Assembly: GCA_014898415.1 (NCBI GenBank)
Contig: RCTD01000029.1
Location: 434,001 to 498,000 of the forward strand
Direction: 5' to 3'
Source: Stromatinia cepivora
Taxonomy: Eukaryota > Ascomycota > Leotiomycetes > Helotiales > Sclerotiniaceae
Length of the DNA: 64,000 nt
How positions within the stretch are numbered: the first letter of the stretch is position 1; every line of letters starts with the position of its first letter. Position numbers and translations under genes: made by a program. Under the pieces are notes generated by a model, which did not search any database, was not told the origin of the DNA, and saw only the letters and a program-made list of their open reading frames with translations. Below are positions 48,908-60,963 of this stretch, in pieces.

Positions 48908-51900
48908 TAAGTTGCATGCCGCATCGTATGTAGGAGTAAGCGACCCGTCTACTTGGTGAGCTGCAACTAATTTCCACTGGGAATAATTCGCCAATCATAT
49001 CCGACAAATATCTCAGATTCGCAAATCTCCATTCTTTAATTGTGGACCAGCTTCGGGCTTTCCTTTTTTTTCTCGCTCTTGCCCTATTGAATATTCTGCT
49101 TGATTCTTTCATTTCTAATTCGCATCTTCACGAGGCGTGTGAGTTGAACAACAACAAGCAGAATTAGTGATGTGTGAATGTTCTCCCACTTTTGACTCTT
49201 GAGCCTTGCGAAAGTGGGATGTGCATTACCCCTCAAACCTAATGGGTCAATCATATATCAACACACAGACATCTAAAAGTCTATTTAATTAATCCTCTAA
49301 AGAGGCTAAAGTGCTCCATGATTTGCGATGTTAGTTGTTGGTTATAATACCTTGCTTTATGTTTATCTTTACCTCTTATTCCTACGCTGCCGTTACCGTG
49401 AGGAAACTTCAAAGTAAGGTAACCTTGCTAAATGTTACAGCGATATCCACCCTGGATCTTCAACCCTTAAATTGTAGATGTGTTGGAGATCAAATCATCT
49501 TACTTGCATAAACACCGAGTAGATATGTCATACGACATCACGATATGTAGGGTGCATTTTTAAAACTTCCAAAAATTTTCCATGCATATGCCCAGCGAAT
49601 GACGGTGAATGAAGAAGGGGAGCATTGGTGGCTGATTGGGGAGGCGAGGAAACGATGTTACCCTAGTGGGGTGTTCACGGGTGTACACCGTCTTTCCTAC
49701 GTCGCTGGTAGGTCAGTTAATTTATTAAAAAAATTTGGCGCTGGTTGTTGCATCATCTGATAATTTTTTTTTCTCATGAGGAATGCGAACCCGAGAAGTT
49801 TCTTGAGTTGTTGGTTGACCGTTTTGACTGGGCCGGTTTATTGTTGTCCCGTCCAGTGGCGGTGAGGTGGACTACCTTTTCGATGGCCACGCAGTCATAA
49901 CGTTGTCACCAACACGAAAATACACAGCGCAAACTGAAGTTTTCGTGTCGTACTCACCGACCATTAATTTTGTTCAAACATTCAAGCTGGATGAACAAAC
50001 AACCCTAGCTAGGCTGGGACCAATCCGTATATGGTCGAAGGAGAGTTATGGAGGCGTATTGGAATTGGGGAACGAAAGGAGCTCATAACAAGTATTGTGT
50101 TTGGAGAGAAGATTCAATTCTATTACGTACTATCTTCCTCTCGTCCTCTGCGAACTGTGAGTTGCCTCGCGACCTCAGCGTGCTCGGGGGTCGGAGGATT
50201 GAATGTCCTATTTCCCTCTCTTCAAGCAGCCAAGTCATCACTAAACACCTTGCTCGGGGCGTTATGACCTCTTCAAGCAACCACAGAATCTGCTGGCACA
50301 ATTCTTCTATGTGCAGCTAAGTGTCTACGTGTTGGTGACTAGTGGGCATCGAGGAACAGTTAATTACCAAGTAATTCTTGTCAGTACTTCGTGTTTATCT
50401 CTCGTCCCTGCAACGATGGTAGAGGGTAGTAAATAACAGTGCTCATATTCAAAATAAGTGTCAGGAAAGTGCTGCTACATCTGTGCGGAATCTCGCACAA
50501 GCATTAAGGCCACACCAAGCAATGCTTCAATATCTTTCTCTAACCCAGATCCCTTATCATCAGTTCTAACTCTTGCCAGATGCATTTGCGTTCACTGAAA
50601 GTTGGTTGTCGATTTATGCACGATTTTGGAAATGGTTCATGATATGATTCACTTATGATGTGTTTATGAATTGCACACACTGATGCTGCCCCTTCTCCTT
50701 TCTGGTTAAGTACCGCTCCAGCACCCTTCTTGTGTTCACATGATCACTTGGCATCAATAAAGAGAAGCTTTTTGCTCTGTTGAGTAACTCACATGATTGG
50801 AGTAGCGGTGAATGACTGAAACCACCGACTAGATGACCAGATGTAAGGAAATGAATGGGCCTCTGCAAGTTCTAAAGGCCCTCAGAGTTTATCTATATAT
50901 AGAGAGGGAGGCTCAGTCAACTTGCTCACACGCTCAGACAGAGAAATTTTGAAGAAGACGAAAGGACTTGTGCTTTTGTTCATCTATTTCGAAAAAGAAA
51001 CTTTCTCACGGTGTATGCTCATCTATTTGACTTTTGAAATACGGGTATCAATGCATTGTTGTCTGATAAAGAGAAAATAGAGGAAGACAGCAATGAAAAG
51101 CATGAAATGGTAACAAAACAAGACATTTTTAGATTCCCATCTTAAAGTACTTGCAAACGCTAAAGTTTCTTTCTGGCCATTGCTAGACAACTAAGCACCT
51201 CCATTCTTTCCCGGAACACAGTTGGGAGTATCACCAATTTGTGTCTGAGAAAATGAGATAAACTTCCTACGAGTCTGTGCCCACACAAAGCTTCCTTGCT
51301 AGAGCATCAATAAGCACGCTGAAAGTTCTATAATGGGAGAACTCTCATGATAAACTTAATGCATCTTAAATTGTTCTCTTCGTGGAACAAAGCATTACAA
51401 GCACTTTGATTTGTTTGGGTGATTGAATCACTGAAAGAAAGACGACTAGATGGCGGCTGCATACTAAAAAGTGCTTCCGTTTGAGAGTATAAAGAGCACC
51501 CACTCGACTTGTGAGACCAGCAGCGCTCAATGCACATATCGAAGAACACTTTCGGAGAGGCATTATTGATTAGTTGGGCTATACTATTGTCGGGACGAGT
51601 TTGCAGCGGGAGCTGGCAACATTGCGAATGTCGTTTTGGAGCGTCCGAAAGGACGGATTATGAACGGATTAATGGCTTAGAGACGGTCTGCAACAAGAGA
51701 ATACTCTTTTGAGCACTTGCTCAATGTTTGGGATTATTTTCTCTATATGGGGAAAATATATTTGGCAATGCATACTCGTCGAATAAAGTTTGTGAAACGA
51801 TATCAGTTCGGTACCAATAGTGAAACACAACAATGTAAAGCCAAAAGGGACAATGAAAACTTTAAGTATATATATGCGAAAATTCGATGCTTGGTCTAGT

Positions 51901-54900
51901 GTGGTGTGGTATGGTCAGCCCCTTTCAACTCCGGGGCCATTCCTCATCTTTATCCAAAAACTGTCTGAAAACTCCTAGAACAGCTTTTGGCATCCTTTTC
52001 TTGTGATGTAGAGTACGTCACAGCACGGCCTGGAAACATATATATTCGAGCTATATAATAATATGTTGATCTCAATCCATTCACTTTCAATTGTGCGAAT
52101 TTCCGGTGTCGGACCAGTAAACACTGCCTTCTTATCCCTCCTTTTGAGCAGGATTATTGTATTTATCAGCCACTGACCGTCAGCATAGTATGCTATTTCC
52201 AGATAATATCGATATTCCCCAGCCCAAGAATATTTAGCGGAATCTGTATCGTTTTCTGCAATATGTAAGGACTCCCTCACACATTATTGCTTCCTCGGCT
52301 AGCCCCAAAAAACAACATTCAGGCACAACAAGTGGCTGCAAGCTTAATTATAAAGTCGATGGATGACTATTTGTGTATATTCTCACATTTTGAAGGCGCT
52401 ATATTTAGATAGGCCCCCAGAAATCTGAGAAGAAACTTATTGCCGTTGAAAAAATGGCGGGAATTTACGAGCAAACGAACAGACGGCAGTGATAATGATG
52501 TTCAACAAGAAGTAACAATAATTGTTATTGTCCTAATTCTTCGCCCAGCTTGTCAAATTGTGGTCGTAAAATGATGATTTTACTGCCGCGGATTTCATTC
52601 ATAGCGGCAGCTTCTACTTGCTTTCCTGGCAAGTTCGGTCTCAGCTTCCCAAAGCAGCTCCCTGGCAGCATCGGTATAAGCTCTTTGAAACTAGATTAGA
52701 AATTTGTGGAAGATTAATATCTGCTCTTTTATGAGCATAGGTTGCAAAATGCTCTGCGTATTTGGTAGCCGTAAAGGGTCCACACAGATCTCGGGCTTGG
52801 TGCGGCATATTATGCTTTAACATATAGCGAGTTCTGTAAAAAAGTATACAGTAGAATCTTATATCGGTGAGATAGTCGCTAAGATTTCGGTCTCTGTGTC
52901 CATCGATTCCGCAATCATCATTAAGTCATCTTCAGCTAGTGCAACCGCTATTCGGATAAAAGCATGTACCTCCGCCCAACCTGCTTTATAAATATATATG
53001 CGTAAAGCATACCATCTCCATGTTGCGCTAAAATGTCAAAGGTTCCACTGGTATGATTTGCTAGAGATATGCCTCGTTTGTTCCAAAGCGCGCAGAGCTC
53101 TGGAGAAGGGATGTAATAGTAAAAGGATTATTCTCTGCTGCTTGGTGAGGGTTTTCCACACTGCGAGACTCTACAGCAGTTTCTAAGTCAGTAGGGCGAA
53201 ACCAGCACGGGTAGCCAATAATCATCTCACAACCAAGAAATATTTTGGGGATAAATCTTCTATCTGCGCTTGGCATAAGATATGCTTCAAAGCCCAATTG
53301 TGTCGCCGTATGGCCCGGTAATCACCTCATCCTCGCAGTTGCAACATATTTCTTTGAAAAATTGGCGCTAGAACGTGGAAAGTAAATTTAATTACAGTGC
53401 ATCTGGACCGGGATGTTTGTTGGTCTTCATGTGCGAATTGCCGTTGAATATTGTACTTCTCTGAGTTTAGTTTTTCTGCTGCTTTATTATTAGATATCTT
53501 TATGGTTATTAGATAAACAAGGCAGTGGACTATTTAACATCCCTGGTAGACAAGTCAGAGGGGTCTATATGAGCGGTACTCGATCAATGTGAATTTGCAC
53601 AAAGACACGCATTTCCTTCGCAGGCTGATTCTCTGACTTGCATTTCTGTAAAAACCTTCCTATTAAATCTCGAATACAAAGTCATTAAAGTGATTTCTGA
53701 AATCCAAGAATAAGGATTCTCAGTGGTTATGATTTCAAAATTGTGCTTCGCAGCCGCCTAGCCAAGTGAAAAAAGTGAGTAGTCATAGCTGAGTTTATTA
53801 TTTTAGCTTGGGGTTAAAAGCTTCATGATATCTTGGACATATGATCAAGGAGCTTTGCTTTATACAATCGCATGATCACTACAAGGCATCCAGAAACCCT
53901 CAGACGCCCGCCGAACAGATATCTTCGATGACTAATTTAGTTCAGGATAGTGAGAGTCAAAATATTATGGTATTGACTATTGTTTGTCGGAGATTCTCAT
54001 TTGATTGTCGCATCATACATGAATATCACTGTCACCTACAAATCGTAGCTTTCTTCTTTTGTCTAATGAAGAAAAATATTTGTTGTGCATTTGCGTTAGA
54101 CGCTGTTCAAGTAAACTTAGGTAATTATTATTTGATTTCCTTCCGATCTCTAACTCCCAAATCGAGGACTACAACGATGGATAGGGTCAAGTGGCCTTAA
54201 ATGGGTTTTCGACCTCATCTGCGATAACTTGGTTATATTCCGAAACAAATTACAATGCTCTCTTTGACTCTTAAGTAGAGACAGGTGTAGAGACAGGTGC
54301 GATTAGCCTCATCCAAATAAGAAATACACCCAAGAGTATGATGTAGTGACTGTCAAATCGACACAGCTAGTAGTAACTATAATCTAGCCCGTCGATTCAG
54401 ATTCGTCAGGTGATATAATATCCAAGGCAAAACACAGCTAGAACGTGGGAACTAATGTCGAACCTGTAACCCTAAAAGAACAGAAAATAAGGGGCAGCAC
54501 TACCCAGAGTATTCCCTCAGATAATATAGACGTTGAAAGTTACTTCCACCTTGTATGTCAAAGGTGTCATACTTTCATGTCAGTTGATGCATGATACTCT
54601 CATCAAGTATTAGGATGGATATCATCTCAGCAAATGGTCTATAAAGCCGCACTTTCACCGCCTCGGGTTAGAGGATTCAGCTATAACACTCGGAAGCTAG
54701 CCAATGACCTTCATTTTCTTCCTCTGTATATTCCACTACACAGGAAGCCAAGTTGTGAAAGTGTGGGGCTTATATATTGCTCAACCTAAAAACTTGCACA
54801 ACCTAAAAACTTGCAAAGGACTTGGTTCAAATTCACTTCGAGTGAAAAAAAAATCAATATGTTTACTAGGTACGTGAAAGCTCGCTTGGTGAATCTCAAA

Positions 54901-55394
54901 TTCATTCTTCCCCGGGGCTGATCTATATCTATCACAAAAGGATATAACCAGAAGGCACCATTTTACGAAAAGTGGGAAGACGTAAAGAATATAGAATGCC
55001 AGCTTCCATCTTCGCAGCGCAAAAGGTGTTTCGCTTGCGGAAAATTTATAATTGGCTTCCTGCTGAATATAAAAGAACCAGCCGTAACAGGGAGAAACTC
55101 CACAGACAAGTGGCAAAGCGCCTTCGAGGTGTTTGCTGTTGACAATGAATAGGGGAGTCCATATGGATTCGAGGAATCAGAGATTATTTTGGATGAATTA
55201 GTTACTATGTCACTCAACCAGGTAACACAACTAAGCTCTCACGGCGAAAAGACGAAAGTATAAGATTGGATGAAGGTACGGGATAGAAGTAAAACGACAA
55301 TCATTTATCTGGAGATATCCTTGTTGTCATATATCTTGAGAATTCCCATCCGGGCCAAAACATAAGCACGTCTCGAGCTTAAATTTCTGGTGAG
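48908..55394. other. Gene-poor stretch with unassigned frames
   Basis: There is no supportable gene. Minus-strand frames at 51975-52280 (KYSWAGEYRYYLEIAYY) and 52641-52823 (NMPHQARDLCGPFTATKYAE) look somewhat protein-like but match nothing I know and have no clear splice partners. A TATATATAG box near 50891 precedes a leader-like stretch without a gene. Small tandem duplications occur at about 54277-54300 (12 bp) and 54782-54815 (17 bp). Confidence 0.45.
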
Positions 55395-56588
55395 TTAAAG
55401 AATAAGGAAGCTCGAATTTGGATCGTGGTGATGGGCTCTAGGATGCACTTCTTTGTGCTGCAATCTCTCCGACTTGTGTATGAATTGGCAAATAATGTCT
55501 CGCGAGCAAGTATACTTGTATAAAAAGGATGGAAGAGAAAGACTGTAGTTTGGTCTGTGGTTATGTTCTAGACTAGCGGATTCATTTACTTGCAGTTCAT
55601 CATTCGCTTCTGCAATCAGAGCCATATTGAAGCGAATTAAGCAATCTTCAAGAGTCTGTGGTGATCCACTGGCCTCAGCGCTCTATATTACCTTGTCAAG
55701 AGAGTCTTCAGACAAGCTTACCAGATCTACAATGCGGGGAAGATCAAACTCCAACTCTAGGTTCGATCTCATGGCTATAAATTTGCAAGTCTGGACAAGT
55801 CTTTGAACTCCATTATCGTTAAAAATGAAGATAACGGCAACGTAGGGTGGATGGAATGTCCCAGAAAACAATGTAAGATGCCGCTAATCAATCTATAGTC
55901 CCCACAGTATAGTATTTGGGAATCATAGTCTAGCACATGTATGATTAGCCTCTAGAAAAAAGATGATGATACCAGTGCTCGTGTATATTTGACGGCAATA
56001 TTGATATAGGATGCATTCTTGTTGTCGCATATTCTCATATCAATGTAGATGACTTCAGGTAAGAGTCAAGACATCATCCACACACAACCCTTGACCATGC
56101 CTAAATTATCAATCAGATCAAAGAATTCAAGACTGGAAAATTCGACACCGGGCTGGCGAATTCTGCCCTCAGCTTGAGTAGAGCTTGACAGCCGTTAATG
56201 GATAGCTCTTCATAGCTTGTGGAATATGGTCTTATAAGTTCAATCGGTGCGCGGCTAGCGCTTGCCAGTGAATGGTCTATCTTCTGCACTCCAATTAGCA
56301 GTTTCGAAACCAAGTAGAGTTTTTCTCCATATCGACCTATGCTGAACCTGAATTCAATACCGAGGTACCTAGGTAGTCTTGGTTCATCATTGGGAAGAAT
56401 GGAATAATACTGGATTACGAGTGGGAATTTGAGTAGCAACCATCTTATCACCTCTCCTTCTAAGGTCACTGTTCAGAGTAAGGAAGTGAATGTTACCCAG
56501 GAAGCTAATTCGAAAGCAGAAAAGCTTCCCAATATCTCTTGGTGTGTCTGGTAGAGTGCGTGGTGTGCTTCGATGGACGCGCCAAGAA
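55395..56588 (-). pseudogene. Possible broken or multi-exon gene, unknown family
   Basis: A run of coding-like minus-strand segments. A start MVLGASIEAHHALYQTHQEI near 56588 continues to ELASW and then meets a stop. A 118-codon frame (EGEVIRWLLLKFPLVIQYYS) follows at 56113-56469. Further along, VQRLVQTCKFIAMRSNLELE at 55683-55871 is followed in the same frame, after one TAG, by SAEASGSPQTLEDCLIRFNM and 55395-55625. The bases after SLDKV at the TAG resemble an intron donor (GTAATA), but I find no convincing acceptor. I do not recognise the family. It could be a decayed gene or a real gene whose exons I cannot join. Confidence 0.35.
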
Positions 56589-56602
56589 CCATTACATGAC
56601 AC

Positions 56603-59600
56603 CAGTATACCCGGATCTAAGCATTAGACTGAAGTTGTTTTTCACAAATCTGCAAGTAAGTTGTGTATATGTTATACTTTATCAAGCGCAAGTCGCTATC
56701 AAATTTCGCTGTCATTTGTCAGAATCTAAAAAACAACAGTGGATGCGAGACGAGATCAAACAACCAGACAACAGTGACCAAAACCTCAATTTGCACAAAC
56801 CTGCTCAACTGAGAATCATACGAAAAGGCCGGTTGATAACCAAACTAAACATTTCTTGAAATTTGTTGGATTCTCATGCACCTCATAAGGTAGCTGTGCA
56901 ACAGCTGATTCTTTATTTGTTACTGTGTAGTTTTGGTGCGAGGAATCCTTAAATACCTTTTATACAAAAAAAGTTAGTGGGGAATCTTGCCATTGCAGTA
57001 CTCAACATCCAAACACGGCACGATATGAAGTAAGACTTTGAAATACGGAGAGAGAAAAAAAGCAAGGCATGGGAGTACTGAGCTTTCCCTCACCATCCAA
57101 TTGAGGAGCTCTGCAATATCTACTCCCCTCTCTCCCCCGAAAACTATACAGGCATATAAAATGCCTACTTCAATCTGATTTCCAATTCACAACATTTATG
57201 GAGAGTACTTTCTTTGACTGGGAACTATGAGGAGAAGAATATTTGAAACTGTGATTGATATTGTGCAAGGAAATAAAGCACTTTCATGGAAAAGATTGCA
57301 TCCTTACCTAAGTACACTCTATGCATAGATAGAGTCCACTACCGAACTACCGTCCTGCTTGTCACTACCAGAAGGGTATATTTCCTAGACAATTTTGTGC
57401 ACTGGTAGCAAAAGACTTGCGACAACATGATATCTTAAATCTATCTATACTTTGCCCCCCCCCCCCAATTCCGGGGAATGAATACAGCCTGAACCACTGA
57501 AAAAAACAAAGGGAAGCCTTATGATCCCATACTATTTTTAAATCCTACAAACCTATGGATTTATATACTTACGGAAACGCAATTGCTGTGCATCTTCCGG
57601 CTAGCTACATGCAAGCCTCACTGTCCTCGAACTCCTCAATTTCCAAGAATCCAGAAAAGCTCATCACGCCCAATGCAGAATATTATCTACCTCTAAAATG
57701 TCGCTGGACATCTATAGATACATTACTATTTCCGACTCTATAGCTAATAAGCCCCTTCGTGATCTCCGTCATCACATCTCTAGGTTGAAAACCATGGTTC
57801 CCACTGGGTCATCGCAAAACATTCATTCGCCTTAGGGGAAGGGACTCACATCCATCATCAGAATTGAGAACACAGTCATCATAATAAATCGGACTCCGGC
57901 GACAAATTGATAAATTCACAATGAGAAGGATATTGTAACAACACTAATCGTTATAACAGCGAGAAACCACTCTCATTTACCACCTTACCCGCGGGACTTT
58001 CTGAAGAAAATCTCTACTTGCGCAAATGCAATTGTTTCTCTGCACTTTTTGCGGTTGCGGACCAGGGGGCTTTACATGTCCTCCCTTTTATTTGTCTAAC
58101 CGTGTGTATGTTGTACATATCCATAAAATCGATGACTGATCAATAGCTGTTATTTATACTGCATCAACAACAAATTTCTCCATATAATCACATTATTGAT
58201 TGTAGCATGCTAAGATATCCTCTCTCACTCCTTACCATACACAAATGAACATCCCCCAAAATAGGAAAAGTAATAATGGGCTATAAAGATACAAACATCA
58301 TCTAAGACATTGACAGACTAAGCACAACAATAAAAGGTCATTCGAAGCAGGATGATGGAAGACAACTCCGCTCACAGGGATAAAGGGCCACGATTTGATT
58401 CAGAGAATTACGAACGGAGAAGACTCAAGCAAAGGGCTCGGAATCAATAATAATGTGACAGCGCGTGAGTTCATATGATGATAATAATATATAGCAACGA
58501 TAAGATATAAAACCACTGCTAAATTTATGGCATCATTGAAACGACCCTTCTTTCACTGAGAGGACTGAATATGCAGAGCCGCGGGCTCAGTAGGTTAGGA
58601 CAGAGGTAGGGCCCCACCTGCCCTTCATCATTCTTGTAGATTGCCTTGAAGTTTCATTTGGATTTTACACAATTTATGTACTGATCTTCCAACAATTCCC
58701 ACTTCCGACCAAGGAGCGAAGTTCTAAAACTGGTAATTTACACGGGAAGATGGAGATGCGATAGTTTACTCCCATCGCAGCATCCTACTACTGCGGTATC
58801 AAGGTTGCGGAACCAATAAAATATTTCTGCGATATAAATAGCGCCCCAGAACTCGATATCTAGATTATAGAAATCTATCTGATTTGATGTCCTGTCTTGA
58901 TAAATGTGGCATTGGGTGCAAAGGAGAGCGTGCGAAGACAACTTCCGGATATGGCTTCTGTCAGTTCTTACAATTCTATATGCATATTCCCAGGGAATGC
59001 AAAAGATCCGATGATGGAAATGATGATGAATGATCGGGGGCAGCAACAATGACAATAAATGAGACAATGAAAATAATTGTTATTAATGGACAAGCATGGA
59101 CGGGTGGATAGTGACAGCAATCAAATGATGAGCAGGAATCCTCAAAGCCATCATTTGTGGGTGCATGACTTACAATGGGAAAATTTTCTTGAAGGATATT
59201 GACATCCGTGGTGGTTCGTAAAATCTCTGGAGTCGCACATGGTATTGTAATTGTACCTTTTTAAATATTGGTATACTGGTTTATATACCCAAACAATTGA
59301 GGAGTGGAGTCACAGGTCCAAAGGAATTGGCGAGCCCATACCTCAAAGCATTGAACATGGCTCATTGTCCAATTTGAATGCACGTTATGATGTCATCCTA
59401 TGAGGCAGCGATACTAAAAAGAAATATGATGTTTGCAATAGGAATATATTTTGTTGCTATCACCATAGTGAATTCAGAGCGGCAAAGGCTTTGCACTAAA
59501 AGTATCATTTATTTCAGACACACAAGCAAGGGATATTGCTCAACTCCTTTGGCATCACGATCATACTACCTACCCATGAATCTGATAGAAGGTTTGCTTG

Positions 59601-59970
59601 GTTCATACAAACCATATTGATGAAAGCTTCTTTGCCTAGAAAGATTACTGTTTGCATTAACACACAAAAGAATCGCTTGTTACGATCAACCGCCGCCAAG
59701 CGTCTACCCGCCCGCAACAACGTTGTGTGCCAACAGAATGAAATCGCAAGAAGCATCAAGGGAAAAAACATAGCTTGCGTAAAAGATATTGGATATGCCG
59801 CTGACAGCATATCCACTGGTGAAAGGCGCCTTTCGGTGCGATTATGTGGTTCTACCGCATAACAGTTTCATTGATACATGGATTTTGACGCTGTGTAATA
59901 CTTAAATACGCGCATGTTTCCCCTTCTCTTCTTGATTCGCTACTTTTTCTTCTTCTTCTGTGACACAAAG
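56603..59970. other. Gene-poor stretch
   Basis: No frame with a recognised domain. A run of twelve C lies at 57455-57466. Frames at 59378-59862 on both strands just upstream of the next gene have no recognised features and at least part of this interval must be its promoter. Confidence 0.5.
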
Positions 59971-60963
59971 ATGGAGGACGAAAACGAAGCATCCAACGTA
60001 CAACTTCCAAGTTCTGAGCATGAAGAACTTATCGAAGAACGGTCCGATGAAAAGTTCCCAATCATTGAGGTTTGCGATATTAGTGCTCCTAACACTTCAG
60101 GAAATGTTACTCCAGAAGTCGTAACTTCAGAAGAAGATTCTTCAGACGTTGACTTGCGCTCGGGCGAAAACCCTCCATCCAACGAAACTCACGACATTGA
60201 CGTTACTCAGCACAATCCAGGTGACGATGCTGCAGAAAACGAAACTCAGGAGGAAGAGCTGCCCAATGCGCCCGACCTTGACTTGCAGCTTTCCACGACA
60301 GATATCTCCGAGCTAGAAATTTCCGAGCCAGAACTTTCCGAGCCAGAATTTCCTGAAACCAAGCCCGTTCAAATCGACGTTACTCAACTCTCGGAACATT
60401 TACCTGAAACCATTGAGATTGAGGTTCCTCAACTTTTGAGCCCCTCACCTGAGCCCATTGAAATTGACATTCCGGAACGATCCGACTCCTCGCCCGAGCT
60501 ACCCCAGCCACCCAATCAAGAACTCCAAGATCACAGTGGATCCGACGCAGACAACGAATGTTCCGATGGAGAAACCCCTCGAGCCCTCGGAGACTGGCAA
60601 CTTCGCCAACTAGCAGAGAACGCACTTGAGATTGCTCTTGATGTCTCCACACCAAAACCATCAGCGCCATCGCTAAGCGACCCAAACACCTGTAAAGCCC
60701 GAACTCCGCTTCCCGAACGAGTGTGGCGCCCATCAACAGCCGACCCCACGCGAGCGAACAAACCAAAATGTCCCCCATGCGAACGAAAGAAGAAGAGATT
60801 TGATTGTTTGGGAAGTCCGCCTTGTAATGAGTGTAGCAAGAGGAATATGACGGCTGAGCAATGTGCTTCGTTTGCATTTGTGAGGAGACGAGGAAAGAGA
60901 AGACTACAAGATGATGATGGGATGGTTACACAAAAAGCTGGAAAGAGAGGGAAGAGAAGATGA
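59971..60963 (+). CDS. Acidic repeat-rich protein with C-terminal variant Cys6 cluster
   Basis: Predicted 330-residue, probably nuclear protein; role unknown. The start at 59971 (CAAAGATGG context, MEDENEASNVQLPSS) is preferred. The in-frame ATG at 59914 would add a Phe-rich stretch encoded by a pyrimidine tract that looks like a leader. Residues 1 to about 240 are strongly acidic and rich in Pro, Ser, Thr and Glu, with short repeats such as ISEPELSEPEFPE and PEPIEIDIPE. Six cysteines near the end (C267, C270, C279, C285, C288, C298) read C-x2-C-x8-C-x5-C-x2-C-x9-C with a basic KKKR between the second and third. This resembles a fungal Zn2Cys6 cluster, but the usual first loop is x6 and the order is reversed: the cluster is C-terminal. 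A Lys/Arg-rich tail follows (RRRGKRR, GKRGKRR), a likely nuclear signal. There is no intron. DNA binding is inferred only. Confidence 0.7.
   Translation: MEDENEASNVQLPSSEHEELIEERSDEKFPIIEVCDISAPNTSGNVTPEVVTSEEDSSDVDLRSGENPPSNETHDIDVTQHNPGDDAAENETQEEELPNAPDLDLQLSTTDISELEISEPELSEPEFPETKPVQIDVTQLSEHLPETIEIEVPQLLSPSPEPIEIDIPERSDSSPELPQPPNQELQDHSGSDADNECSDGETPRALGDWQLRQLAENALEIALDVSTPKPSAPSLSDPNTCKARTPLPERVWRPSTADPTRANKPKCPPCERKKKRFDCLGSPPCNECSKRNMTAEQCASFAFVRRRGKRRLQDDDGMVTQKAGKRGKRR

Noticed and set aside
60380..60877. 165- and 102-codon minus-strand frames
   Set aside because: They are shadows of the acidic Cys6 protein gene; repeated GAA/CCA codons leave long antisense frames open.
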